A stretch of 64,000 nucleotides of DNA, taken from NCBI RefSeq assembly GCF_030056705.1, contig NZ_JASHIC010000013.1, positions 62,001 to 126,000 of the forward strand, written 5' to 3'. Positions 44,226-54,195 of this stretch are shown here, piece by piece (within the stretch, counting starts at the first letter, position 1; each line of letters opens with the position of its first letter). The DNA is from Flectobacillus longus. GTDB taxonomy: Bacteria > Bacteroidota > Bacteroidia > Cytophagales > Spirosomataceae. Both the position numbers and the translations under genes were made by a program. The notes beneath the pieces are model-generated. The model had not been told where the DNA came from and ran no database searches. It saw only the letters and a list, made by a program, of their open reading frames with translations.

Positions 44226-45782
44226 ATGAAAGCGCTATCTTACCTTAAAAAACTATTAACATTTTGTCTCATTATTGGAGTCACATCGAGTAATCCTTCT
44301 ATTGCTCAAACACAAGAAGATTTAAAATTATTTATTCAAAAATTACATTCTGACCAAGCTTATGCTAAAGAATTGCAAATAGAAAACCCTTCTGAAGTGG
44401 CGGCTTTTTATCAAAGCATTTCTTACAAAACTGTTTGGCTGGAAGGTACGTCGGATTATCAAAAGGAGTATCTGGAGGTACTCAAACACGCTTCTGACTA
44501 CGGACTTAATCGTGCAAAATATCACTATAGTTATTTGACGTCTAAGCATTTTCCAACCTTGGAATATGAACTTATCTTAACGCACTCTATCATGGAGTTC
44601 TATAAGGATATTGCCAATGGCATTACGTCGGTAGATTTATCCTACAATGGTTTGGGATATAATAACCATTGCCTAAATCCTACAGCAATGCTTCTCAATA
44701 CCTATGCAAAAGGTAGTGTCAAGGATGTTATTTCATTTTTACAACCGCAATCTTATGGCTATCAGGCTACACAAAATCTTTTGACTCGGCTAAATATGTT
44801 CGTTGAAAATGATAGTTTTCAGGAACCACTTGTCACTCAGACTACGACTTTTTCTGACAATAAAGAATTAATCCGAAAACTCTATTATTTAGGTTTTTTG
44901 CCCACTACGACCGACGTTAGTCTTCTCAAAGAAGGCATGATTACGAATGCCCTAAAAGGCTTTCAGTCTTTATACAATATTGTTCCCGATGGAATTCTTG
45001 GACCAGTTACTCTGTCAAAGCTATCGATTCCGTTAACCAAATTACGTGCTCAGCTCATTCTCAATCTCAATCGTTGGCGTGTCATCAACTGTCTTGATAA
45101 TCAGCGATATATTCAAGTAAATATTCCTTCGGCTACCTTGGCTTTATATGACCGAGATAGCTTGGTGATGCGTATGAAAACTATTGTGGGTAAGCCTATT
45201 ACCCCAACGCCAACGCTCTGTTCGGAAATCAATAAAATTACCTTTTTCCCTTACTATGAAGTTCCTCAAAATGTAGCCCTCAATGAGCTATTGCCTATTC
45301 AGCAAAAAGAACCTAGTTTTTTTGAAAATAATGGCTATCAATTAATCGATGAAAAAGGATTTGTGCGAGAAGCCAACAGTATTGATTGGAGCACGGTATC
45401 GAAAGACCATTTCCCTTATGAAGTCCGTCAGGTAGCTGGGTGTGATAATTCGTTGGGATTACTAAAGTTTGATTTTGATAGCCCGTATGCACTGTATTTG
45501 CATGATACCAATCGCAAAGATTTATTTAGTAAAAATAATCGCTATCTGAGCAATGCCTGCATTCGTCTCGAAAAACCTTATGAGTTGGCAACAATGCTTT
45601 TTCAAGATAGAAATCTGGTAGAAGAGTTTGTCAAAAAGCGTTTTGAGCCACATTTGAGCCCTACTAGCTTTAGTCTAGAAACCCCTGTGAAAGTCTTCAT
45701 TACCTATATCACCGCCGATGTTGACGATTTTGGAAGTTTGGTAATTTACGATGATATCTATAAAAAGGATATTTTAAAATAG
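44226..45782 (+). CDS. L,D-transpeptidase (YcbB/LdtD-like, YkuD domain)
   Basis: The 518-residue exported protein (signal MKALSYLKKLLTFCLIIG, cleavage probably after SIAQ) has a YcbB-like scaffold domain, a peptidoglycan-binding domain at about 215-275 (LYYLGFLPTT, FQSLYNIVPDGILGPVT) and a YkuD catalytic domain at about 295-480. Catalytic Cys445 lies in LSNACIRLE with HDTNRKDLF before it; the common motif is SHGCIR, so His and Gly are replaced by Asn and Ala. The enzyme would make 3-3 cross-links in peptidoglycan in the periplasm. It is monocistronic. Confidence 0.88.
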   Translation: MKALSYLKKLLTFCLIIGVTSSNPSIAQTQEDLKLFIQKLHSDQAYAKELQIENPSEVAAFYQSISYKTVWLEGTSDYQKEYLEVLKHASDYGLNRAKYHYSYLTSKHFPTLEYELILTHSIMEFYKDIANGITSVDLSYNGLGYNNHCLNPTAMLLNTYAKGSVKDVISFLQPQSYGYQATQNLLTRLNMFVENDSFQEPLVTQTTTFSDNKELIRKLYYLGFLPTTTDVSLLKEGMITNALKGFQSLYNIVPDGILGPVTLSKLSIPLTKLRAQLILNLNRWRVINCLDNQRYIQVNIPSATLALYDRDSLVMRMKTIVGKPITPTPTLCSEINKITFFPYYEVPQNVALNELLPIQQKEPSFFENNGYQLIDEKGFVREANSIDWSTVSKDHFPYEVRQVAGCDNSLGLLKFDFDSPYALYLHDTNRKDLFSKNNRYLSNACIRLEKPYELATMLFQDRNLVEEFVKKRFEPHLSPTSFSLETPVKVFITYITADVDDFGSLVIYDDIYKKDILK

Positions 45783-45817
45783 GGAAATAGGAATCAGGCA
45801 AAAAGGCATTAGATGAA

Positions 45818-45927
45818 GGGGCTGTAACGATTGTAGATTGGGGATTTCTGATTGCGGAAATAGGGAAAAGTACTTTTGTTTCTTACAAAATAGGATTCAA
45901 AAAAATAGGATATACATCCGAAATCAA
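45818..45927. repeat. MITE-like repeat fragment, copy E
   Basis: GGGCTGTAACGATTG at the left resembles the family end, and GATTGGGGATTTCTGATTGC and ACATCCGAAATC recur from copy A at 18154. The right end is lost. A 65-codon frame here (45838-46035) is repeat sequence and not a gene. Confidence 0.5.
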
Positions 45928-46134
45928 AAATTATGGGTATCGCCTTGCCTACTCGTTCGGCTCTTTCCAACAAAAATCATATTACCAAATGACTTTACTC
46001 TTAGTTTACCTATAAGGAATAGGCCAAATTTGTAGAGTAATCAATTGCTAATCAAGCAGATTGCCAGAAACAACCATTCAGTTTGTGACATAGTCATTTA
46101 TATTTCTTTATAACAAAACAAAACCTTTACCATC

Positions 46135-46542
46135 ATGAGCACTATCGAAAACCTAGAAGTTGACCGTTCATTTAAGTATCAATTCTATCACCGCGAGAAT
46201 AGTGAATGGCTTAAATCTTTGGATTTTTTCAAAGAAGAAATCAAGTATCTAAGAGGGCTTATTGCGAATGTTAACAAGAAAAACACTTCGCATGAGGTAC
46301 AAAATGAAACCTTTATTTTCAATCGTGAATTAGACAGCCTTTCAGGCGATATCGACGCCGTAAATCAGTCTATTATTGAAGAAGAATGGGGATTTGATGA
46401 TGACGCCATGGGTAAAGACTTTTTACTGGGTGAAGAAATCTATAATCGCCATATTGTCATTCGTGAAAATTTCCAAAAAGCTGAAAAGGCTTTCTATGAT
46501 ATAAAACATCGTTTGTACAGATTTTTATGCAAATCGTTGTAA
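46135..46542 (+). CDS. Uncharacterised helical protein, paralogue 1 of 3
   Basis: This 135-residue protein has no signal peptide and seems all-helical, with coiled-coil-like heptads. It shares a pattern with the two genes that follow: YHRENSEWL near the N-terminus, EEIKYL about 13 residues later, KDFLLGEE with a following His, and a C-terminal KAFYDIKHRLYRFL. The spaced His and Glu residues in helices suggest a four-helix bundle, perhaps metal-binding, but that is inference. I do not recognise the family. It has its own terminator, so it is transcribed apart from paralogues 2 and 3. Confidence 0.7.
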   Translation: MSTIENLEVDRSFKYQFYHRENSEWLKSLDFFKEEIKYLRGLIANVNKKNTSHEVQNETFIFNRELDSLSGDIDAVNQSIIEEEWGFDDDAMGKDFLLGEEIYNRHIVIRENFQKAEKAFYDIKHRLYRFLCKSL

Positions 46543-46616
46543 AACAAACGGTCGGATATGTGCAGGAAGTAAAGCACATTTCCACAAATAATTTTACTTG
46601 TTAGTTTGGGATGGCG

Positions 46617-46649
46617 AACGGTTTTCTTGGTTAAGGAAACCGTTTTTTT
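46617..46649 (+). terminator. Terminator after paralogue 1
   Basis: AACGGTTTTCTT pairs with AAGGAAACCGTT around a four-base loop, followed by a T run (about seven T). Confidence 0.8.
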
Positions 46650-46783
46650 AGGCTCTGCGCCCTTATTGGAGAAAACTCCAACAAGCACATAAACTGCTTT
46701 TTCACTTTGACTTTTATCAGTATTACTTATGACGAATGTTCTATGTTAGGTTCCTTAAAAGATAGAACTTTGACATATCAAAA

Positions 46784-47206
46784 ATGACAAACACTATGGC
46801 AACTGTTCTATTGGAGTCAAAAACTAGTTCGTTGAAGTTTGAACTTTATCACCGTGAAAATCTACAGTGGTTGTCAAACTTACACTTTATCCATGATGAA
46901 ATTAAGTACTTCGAAACTTGGATGGAACATTTGCGAGATTTGAATCTTTCAAAACAATTACAGAACGAATGGATTGCATTGGAAGAACAGATTTTGCAAG
47001 AAAGAATAGAAACTCAAGCCTTGCTCAAAGCCATCGAACATGAAGAATATCTTTTTGGTTTGGAAACTCAACAAAAAGACTTTCAGTTGGGCGAAGAGCA
47101 TTATCTAAAACATCGCAATTTACGAGTTCGTTTTAGGGCTTTAGAAAAAGATTTTCATGCCAGTAAGCACTCATTTTATGAATTTATGACCGACATAATG
47201 AATTAG
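46784..47206 (+). CDS. Uncharacterised helical protein, paralogue 2 of 3
   Basis: This 140-residue helical protein is aligned by eye to its neighbours: YHRENLQWL, then DEIKYF, KDFQLGEEHYLKH, and EKDFHASKHSFYEF at the end. A second ATG four codons in (46796) is an alternative start. It ends two bases before the ATG of paralogue 3, so the two are almost certainly one transcript. The function is unknown; the conservation of charged helix positions argues for a real, retained gene. Confidence 0.7.
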   Translation: MTNTMATVLLESKTSSLKFELYHRENLQWLSNLHFIHDEIKYFETWMEHLRDLNLSKQLQNEWIALEEQILQERIETQALLKAIEHEEYLFGLETQQKDFQLGEEHYLKHRNLRVRFRALEKDFHASKHSFYEFMTDIMN

Positions 47207-47208
47207 CT

Positions 47209-47589
47209 ATGGAAACTTTAAAATTTGAGTTATGTCACTTTGAAAATACCAAATGGGCAGAAAGTTTGACTTTTTATGCTGATGAAATTAAGTTTTTTGT
47301 CAGATTGCTCAAAGATGTTTTGCAACGCAATACCGATGAAGAAATCACGGCAAAAGCGCAAGACTTTTTGACCCTATTTAAACATAATGAATCTGAAATA
47401 GAAAATTTGGCGATTGCGATTTTGGAACAAGAAAAATCCTTTGCCGAATATGCTCAGGGCAAACAGTTTTTGTTTGACCAGCAAGTTCAAATGATTCACG
47501 AACGCCGACGTTCGGCATTTCAAACACTCGAAAAAGACTTTGTGTTACACAAACATCAATTGTATCAGTTTTTATCGAATGTCCTATAA
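47209..47589 (+). CDS. Uncharacterised helical protein, paralogue 3 of 3
   Basis: This 126-residue protein has the same layout as its neighbours: CHFENTKWA, DEIKFF, KQFLFDQQ, and EKDFVLHKHQLYQFL. It starts two bases after paralogue 2 and lacks the short N-terminal tail of the others. The N-terminal pattern keeps His, Glu and Trp while the Tyr before His becomes Cys. It is followed by a clear terminator. Function unknown. Confidence 0.7.
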   Translation: METLKFELCHFENTKWAESLTFYADEIKFFVRLLKDVLQRNTDEEITAKAQDFLTLFKHNESEIENLAIAILEQEKSFAEYAQGKQFLFDQQVQMIHERRRSAFQTLEKDFVLHKHQLYQFLSNVL

Positions 47590-47705
47590 AGTTATTAGTT
47601 AATCGTCTATCTGTTATTTGAAAACAGATTCGTCATCAAAAGGATGATTTATGAAAATCGATAACTTATTTAATGAGAAATAACAAGTGGTTTAGAGATA
47701 GATTT

Positions 47706-47741
47706 GAATGGCTCCCTTCATTAAAGGAAGCCATTTTTGTT
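47706..47741 (+). terminator. Terminator of the paralogue 2-3 operon
   Basis: AATGGCTCCCTT pairs with AAGGAAGCCATT (one mismatch) around a short loop, followed by a T-rich run. Confidence 0.8.
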
Positions 47742-47758
47742 TGTATATGAGTAGGTAT

Positions 47759-47783
47759 GTAGAGACGTAATACTTTACGTCTA
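47759..47783. repeat. GTAGAGACG palindromic repeat, left copy
   Basis: This 25-base unit is itself nearly palindromic (GTAGAGACGTAA / TTACGTCTA). Its exact reverse complement lies at 47921-47945. A related 28-base copy lies at 62675-62702. Confidence 0.8.
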
Positions 47784-47812
47784 AAACGGTGGTATTCTTA
47801 CATATAACATCA

Positions 47813-47853
47813 AAAAAGGCGTTTGAAATAAGTTTTTCAAACGCCTTTTTTGA
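47813..47853. terminator. Two-way terminator downstream of the dehydrogenase gene
   Basis: AAAAAAGGCGTTTGAAA and its complement with a short loop, with A/T runs on both sides. It is almost the same as the hairpin at 20558-20596, with paired base changes. Confidence 0.85.
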
Positions 47854-47920
47854 TGAACTGTCAAGATAGTTCTATAGAAGGATAACAAGTTCGATACTGT
47901 ATTACAAAATGACACATTTT

Positions 47921-47945
47921 TAGACGTAAAGTATTACGTCTCTAC
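47921..47945. repeat. GTAGAGACG palindromic repeat, right copy
   Basis: Exact reverse complement of 47759-47783 over all 25 bases. The pair bounds a 187-base segment that contains only the terminator at 47813. Confidence 0.8.
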
Positions 47946-47996
47946 GGTTGTCGTGAATCATTTAATAAAGCATTTCTTTTATGCAAGGTCCACACT

Positions 47997-49016
47997 CTAT
48001 TGTAATTCTTCGAGCGGGTGTATTTTTCCGACCTTGGCATTACATTCTTCTGGAGTACCCAACTGCCACTCGTCAAGATTCTGAATAGTCTTATCTGCAA
48101 TATTGGTCAAAGCTTCTTGTGTTAAAAATGCTTGATGTCCTGTAATAATTACGTTGTTAAAATTCAACAAATCATGTAATAGTTCGTCTCTACCTTCAGT
48201 TTCGTAATGATTTTTAAAGAAAATACCTCTTTCATTTTCGTAAACGTCCAAACCTAAATAACCTATTTTTCCATCACGTAAGCCCTGTAACACATCTTCA
48301 GTTTTTACTAAGCCTCCACGACTGGTATTAATAAGCATAACACCCGTTTTCATTTTGTCGATTTGCTCTTTGGTAATCATATACTTAGTTTCCTCAGTCA
48401 GGGGTGCGTGAAGCGTAATAATATCCGAAGTAGCAAGCAATTCGTTGAGTGTCACAAAAGTTACCCCTTTGTATTCATCTGCCTCCTCTGCGTATTTGTC
48501 AAACACCAACAGTTTGCAGCCAAAGCCTTTCAGAATATCAGCAACCACTTTCCCAATAGTACCCAAACCAATAATTCCGACTGTTTTTTGATACATATCA
48601 AAACCAATTAGGCTACTCAAATCAAACTGGTAATTATGGGCTTTGGTATCGGCCATGATAAGCTTTCTATTCAAAGCCATCATTAATGCTACGGTATGCT
48701 CTGCTACAGAATTAGGAGAATAATGCGGTACATTAGCCACTCGAATACCTAATTCGGCAGCTACTTTAAGATTGATATGATCGACACCCACCGAACGAGT
48801 CGCTACATATTTTACGCCCAAATCATTTAAGGCACGAAGTACAGGCTCAGAGGCATCGTCATTGGTAAAAAGTACCACCACATCAAACCCTTCTGCCATT
48901 TTCACCGTGTCCATATTCAGGGGTTTTCCTGTAACCGTAATATCATGTTTTTGTTGGTTAGCGTTTTGCAACGATGCTTTTTCAAACTCTTTAGTACTAT
49001 AAATCAGCGCTTTCAT
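47997..49016 (-). CDS. D-2-hydroxyacid dehydrogenase (D-lactate dehydrogenase type)
   Basis: The 339-residue NAD-dependent enzyme probably reduces pyruvate to D-lactate, as fermentative LdhA does. The nucleotide fold shows as VGIIGLGTIGKVVADIL at about 145-161. Catalytic residues fit the family: Arg in INTSRGGLVK, Glu in LDVYENERG and His in ITGHQAFLT. RSVGVDHINL and PHYSPNSVAEH are LdhA-like. Other 2-ketoacids are possible substrates. It is cytosolic and monocistronic. Confidence 0.9.
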   Translation of the reverse strand: MKALIYSTKEFEKASLQNANQQKHDITVTGKPLNMDTVKMAEGFDVVVLFTNDDASEPVLRALNDLGVKYVATRSVGVDHINLKVAAELGIRVANVPHYSPNSVAEHTVALMMALNRKLIMADTKAHNYQFDLSSLIGFDMYQKTVGIIGLGTIGKVVADILKGFGCKLLVFDKYAEEADEYKGVTFVTLNELLATSDIITLHAPLTEETKYMITKEQIDKMKTGVMLINTSRGGLVKTEDVLQGLRDGKIGYLGLDVYENERGIFFKNHYETEGRDELLHDLLNFNNVIITGHQAFLTQEALTNIADKTIQNLDEWQLGTPEECNAKVGKIHPLEELQ

Positions 49017-49199
49017 ACGGGATAGAATTTTGGTTAATAAAAGAAGGTTTAGCCTTTTTTATAGTTCAAAATTATCCCTCTATCTCACTTTTATCCATGA
49101 GATTTATCAGTCTATTAGCTACTTATGCTCATCCACACAAAGCAATGACTGGTTTTAAATAAAAAACACATTTCTCTTTTTTCTTTCAGAAACGTCCTT

Positions 49200-49207
49200 T
49201 AAGTTTG
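49200..49207 (+). promoter_or_regulatory. -7 box of the thiamine operon
   Basis: TAAGTTTG fits TAnnTTTG and lies just ahead of the TPP riboswitch, so transcription would start a few bases before the aptamer. No clear -33 TTTG is seen. Confidence 0.5.
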
Positions 49208-49214
49208 TACCAGA

Positions 49215-49296
49215 CTTTAGGGGTGCCTTAATATACGGGCTGAGATTATACCCTTTGAACCTGAACAGCGTAATGGTTGCGAAGGAAAAAGCAGAG
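49215..49296 (+). promoter_or_regulatory. TPP riboswitch (THI element)
   Basis: The conserved aptamer parts occur in order: GGGGTGCC, GGCTGAGA, ACCCTTTGAACCTGAACAG, GTAATGGTTGCGAAGG. This RNA binds thiamine pyrophosphate and lowers expression of the genes after it. About 245 bases separate it from thiS; I see no strong terminator there, so control may be on translation or by a structure I cannot resolve. Confidence 0.95.
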
Positions 49297-49541
49297 CAAA
49301 ATACTTTTCGTAGAATAGCCTTTTGTGGGCTATCTCCAAAATATTTCAAGCTGAAGTTTTTGATTGATGATTTAGGATGATTTGTCCATTACAAGCCTTT
49401 TATTTTGGGCTGTATTTGATAAATAGTGCATCCATCTAGTATTGAGAATGGTAACACACCATCTCACGAAATCTCTCATTCAAGAACCGTTCTGTCTAAT
49501 CCACTCCTAAGGGTCGCGTTGGTATTTAATATTTTACAAAC

Positions 49542-49745
49542 ATGACCGTATTTATCAATTCAGAGGCTACGGAGGTAGCATCCAACTTCAAAGTTGAAGA
49601 TTTACTCCAACAATTTTATCTGGCTCAGGTCAAAGGTTTGGCAATTGCTGTCAATGATATGGTTTTGCCAAAATCTGAGTGGCAAAGTTATGTTTTCGCA
49701 GAAAATGACCAAGTAACCCTCATTCGAGCAAGTCAAGGAGGATAG
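49542..49745 (+). CDS. thiS: Sulfur carrier protein ThiS
   Basis: ThiS is a ubiquitin-like 67-residue protein whose C-terminal Gly-Gly is turned into a thiocarboxylate that gives sulfur to the thiazole of thiamine. The sequence ends in IRASQGG, and VFINSEATEV and DQVTLIRA are typical beta-grasp elements. It is the first gene of the thiamine operon behind the riboswitch. Its activating enzyme ThiF is not in this operon. Cytosolic. Confidence 0.95.
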   Translation: MTVFINSEATEVASNFKVEDLLQQFYLAQVKGLAIAVNDMVLPKSEWQSYVFAENDQVTLIRASQGG

Positions 49746-51659
<1,914 letters not shown>

Positions 51660-51995
51660 GTGATGAGTTGGGAGTTTTGAGTGATGAGTTGTCCTTTGTC
51701 CTTGCCTAAAATAGGTTGCCTTCAATAATAGTAAATCTGTCTGTTTTTATATTTTTCAAGATATATTTAGAATATAAAAACAAAAGGAAAAATTTTATCT
51801 TTAAGAAAATACAAGATGTTAATTATGAATATTTTATAGAAATAAAAACTATACAATTATTCCATTAATGGGAAACAATATTTTCTGAAATTCATTGTAT
51901 ATTTTGAAGTTATCTAATGCTAGCTCAGGGCAACGTATTTTAGGCAAAGTAAAAAAAGCTTATTACTCAAAACTTATCACACAACCTTTAACATC
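51660..51995. other. Gene-free spacer inside the thiamine operon
   Basis: The spacer starts with GTGATGAGTTGGGAG-type words that recur in other spacers (for example near 13455). The rest is very AT-rich. I see no terminator, so the operon may continue through it, or a second promoter may lie here. Confidence 0.35.
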
Positions 51996-52619
51996 ATGTT
52001 TACACTCCTGCTCACACCCCCAGAATTTATACCTGATGAAGTTCAGATACTAGAACAGCTTTTTGAAGCTGGTCTAACGACTTTACATGTGCGAAAGCCC
52101 AATGCGTCACTGGAACAAATTGAAGATTTCATTCGACAATTTAAGCCTCAGTATATGAAGCGACTGGTGTTGCATAGCCAATATCAATTGATGGCTAAAT
52201 ACAATATCAAGGGGATTCATCTCACTACGCACGTTTGGGAGGAATTACAGGAGCAAGGACAATTAAAAGAATATATTCGCCCAGTACAGCGAAGAGGTTT
52301 AACAGTAAGCGCTTCGGTACATAAGTTTGAAGAAATACTAAAAATGCCTTCAAAACTCGACTATGTATTTCTCAGTCCGTTTTTTGACAGTATTTCAAAA
52401 CCTGGCTACAAAGCTGCTATTTCGCCAGAAGTGGTGGAGGATTTTGTATTTAACAATAGTAAAGTCCCTCCTATCGTAGCCTTGGGTGGTATTGAGCAAA
52501 ACAATATTCATTCCCTCAAAAACAAGAATATTGCAGGAGTAGCTTTATTGGGTAGTGTATGGCAAGCACCCTCACCCGTAGAAGCCTTTTCCGAAATACA
52601 TACAGCTTTGAGTTCTTAG
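51996..52619 (+). CDS. ThiE/TenI-like thiamine phosphate synthase family protein
   Basis: The 207-residue TIM-barrel protein belongs to the ThiE/TenI family. TTLHVRKPNA, LHSQYQLMAKYNIKGIHLT, SASVHKFEEI, YVFLSPFFDS and VALGGIEQNNI follow the family pattern. It differs from the true ThiE that follows: the VNDNxxxA segment that binds pyrophosphate and Mg is replaced by LHSQYQLM. It may act as a thiazole tautomerase (TenI role) or have a changed activity. It lies 27 bases before thiE in the riboswitch-controlled operon. Confidence 0.8.
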   Translation: MFTLLLTPPEFIPDEVQILEQLFEAGLTTLHVRKPNASLEQIEDFIRQFKPQYMKRLVLHSQYQLMAKYNIKGIHLTTHVWEELQEQGQLKEYIRPVQRRGLTVSASVHKFEEILKMPSKLDYVFLSPFFDSISKPGYKAAISPEVVEDFVFNNSKVPPIVALGGIEQNNIHSLKNKNIAGVALLGSVWQAPSPVEAFSEIHTALSS

Positions 52620-52646
52620 AACCAAAGCTCAAAATTTAACAACACG

Positions 52647-53291
52647 ATGATTTCAAGACTTCATTATATAACCCAAGATCTCGCACATATTCCTCACTGG
52701 GAGCAAGCGCAACGTGCCTGCGAAGGTGGTGCAGACTGGGTGCAGTTAAGAGTAAAAACTCAAGAAGAATCTCAATGGCTCGAGACGGCTTTACGCACTC
52801 AAGAGGTATGTAAAAGTTTTGGGGCAAAATTGATTGTAAATGACAATCCTCTTATCGCTGCGAAAATACAATCGGAAGGTTTGCATTTGGGCAAACAAGA
52901 TATGTCGCCCCTAGAGGCTCGTCAGATTGTGGGTGAAAAGATGATTATTGGTGGCACTGCCAATACCCTCCAAGATATGCTCAAACATGTAGCTAGTGGA
53001 ACAGTACAATACATTGGACTAGGCCCTTTGAGATTTACGGATACCAAGAAAAACCTAAGTCCCATCGTAGGATTAGAGGGATACAAGCGTATCCTAGCTC
53101 AGTTCAGAACATTGGGGCACAATCTACCTGTAGTGGGTATTGGAGGCGTAAAAGCAGATGATATTGAGGATTTACTAGCAGCAGGTTTACACGGAGTTGC
53201 GGTATCCTCTTTAGTAAATCTAGCCGAAAATCCTTCAGCAGTCACACAAGAGTTATTGGGTATGTTAAACTTAGCGGTGAGCGAGAAATGA
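52647..53291 (+). CDS. thiE: Thiamine phosphate synthase
   Basis: ThiE joins HMP pyrophosphate and thiazole phosphate to make thiamine monophosphate. The 214-residue protein has the needed residues in order: WVQLRVK, LIVNDNPLIAAKIQSEGLHLGKQD, IGGTANT, YIGLGPLRFTDTKK and VVGIGGVKADDI with VAVSSLV at the phosphate end. It is cytosolic. A MITE-like fragment lies between it and thiG. Confidence 0.93.
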   Translation: MISRLHYITQDLAHIPHWEQAQRACEGGADWVQLRVKTQEESQWLETALRTQEVCKSFGAKLIVNDNPLIAAKIQSEGLHLGKQDMSPLEARQIVGEKMIIGGTANTLQDMLKHVASGTVQYIGLGPLRFTDTKKNLSPIVGLEGYKRILAQFRTLGHNLPVVGIGGVKADDIEDLLAAGLHGVAVSSLVNLAENPSAVTQELLGMLNLAVSEK

Positions 53292-53370
53292 GCAGATTTG
53301 GAATTTCTGATTTCGACAATGTAATTATAAAGTAGATTACACTTCCGAAATCCAACATCCGATATCCGAA
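53292..53370. repeat. MITE-like repeat fragment, copy D
   Basis: GCAGATTTGGAATTTCTG and CCGAAATCCAACATCCGATA match the interior of the element at 18154-18327 in the same order; the inverted ends are missing. It lies inside the thiamine operon between thiE and thiG. Confidence 0.55.
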
Positions 53371-53423
53371 ACACGGCTAGTTTAATATCTAATATCTGAA
53401 ATCTTCTCTCTCATTACTCAACT

Positions 53424-54188
53424 ATGTCTTTACAAATTGCAGATAAAACCTTTCAGTCTAGGTTATTTACAGGGACTGGAAAATTTAGTAGTGCTTCTCT
53501 CATGGAAGAGAGCATTCTGGCATCAGGATCAGAATTGGTGACTGTTGCCCTCAAACGAGTAAGTCTTACAGAAAAGGAGGATGATATTCTGTCATATCTC
53601 CACCATGACCGCATCAATTTGCTGCCTAATACCTCTGGTGTTCGAAATGCAAAAGAAGCCATTTTTGCTGCACAAGTTGCTCGTGAGGCATTAGAAACCA
53701 ATTGGTTAAAACTCGAAATTCACCCTGACCCAAAATACTTAATGCCCGACCCAATCGAGACGCTAAAAGCAGCTGAGGAATTGGTCAAACTGGGTTTTGT
53801 AGTATTACCCTATATCCATGCCGACCCTGTGCTGTGCAAGAGACTCGAAGAGGTTGGCGTATCAGCAGTAATGCCATTGGGGTCGCCTATTGGTAGTAAT
53901 AAAGGCTTGAAAACGATTGATTTTCTTGAAATAATTATCGAACAAAGCCGTGTACCAGTAGTAGTGGATGCTGGAATTGGAGCACCTTCGGATGCAGCTA
54001 AGGCAATGGAAATGGGTGCAGATGCAGTATTGGTCAACACGGCAATAGCCGTTTCAGAAAATCCTGTTCAAATGGGTCTAGCATTCAAATATGCCGTTGA
54101 AGCTGGGCGCATGGCATACGAAGCTAAATTGGCTCCTATGCAACAACAGGCTGTGGCTAGTAGCCCATTAACGACATTTTTGAATTAG
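53424..54188 (+). CDS. thiG: Thiazole synthase
   Basis: ThiG builds the thiazole phosphate ring from deoxyxylulose phosphate, dehydroglycine and ThiS thiocarboxylate. The 254-residue barrel has the Schiff-base lysine in [47 protein letters not shown] and [20 protein letters not shown]. The length is normal. It is followed seven bases later by thiH, its partner that supplies dehydroglycine. Cytosolic. Confidence 0.98.
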   Translation: MSLQIADKTFQSRLFTGTGKFSSASLMEESILASGSELVTVALKRVSLTEKEDDILSYLHHDRINLLPNTSGVRNAKEAIFAAQVAREALETNWLKLEIHPDPKYLMPDPIETLKAAEELVKLGFVVLPYIHADPVLCKRLEEVGVSAVMPLGSPIGSNKGLKTIDFLEIIIEQSRVPVVVDAGIGAPSDAAKAMEMGADAVLVNTAIAVSENPVQMGLAFKYAVEAGRMAYEAKLAPMQQQAVASSPLTTFLN

Positions 54189-54195
54189 TGGAAAT

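Noticed and set aside
45838-46035. 65-codon plus-strand frame
   Set aside because: It covers a fragment of the MITE-like repeat and has no protein-like composition.
49155-49349. 64-codon minus-strand frame
   Set aside because: It is antisense to the TPP riboswitch and its promoter.
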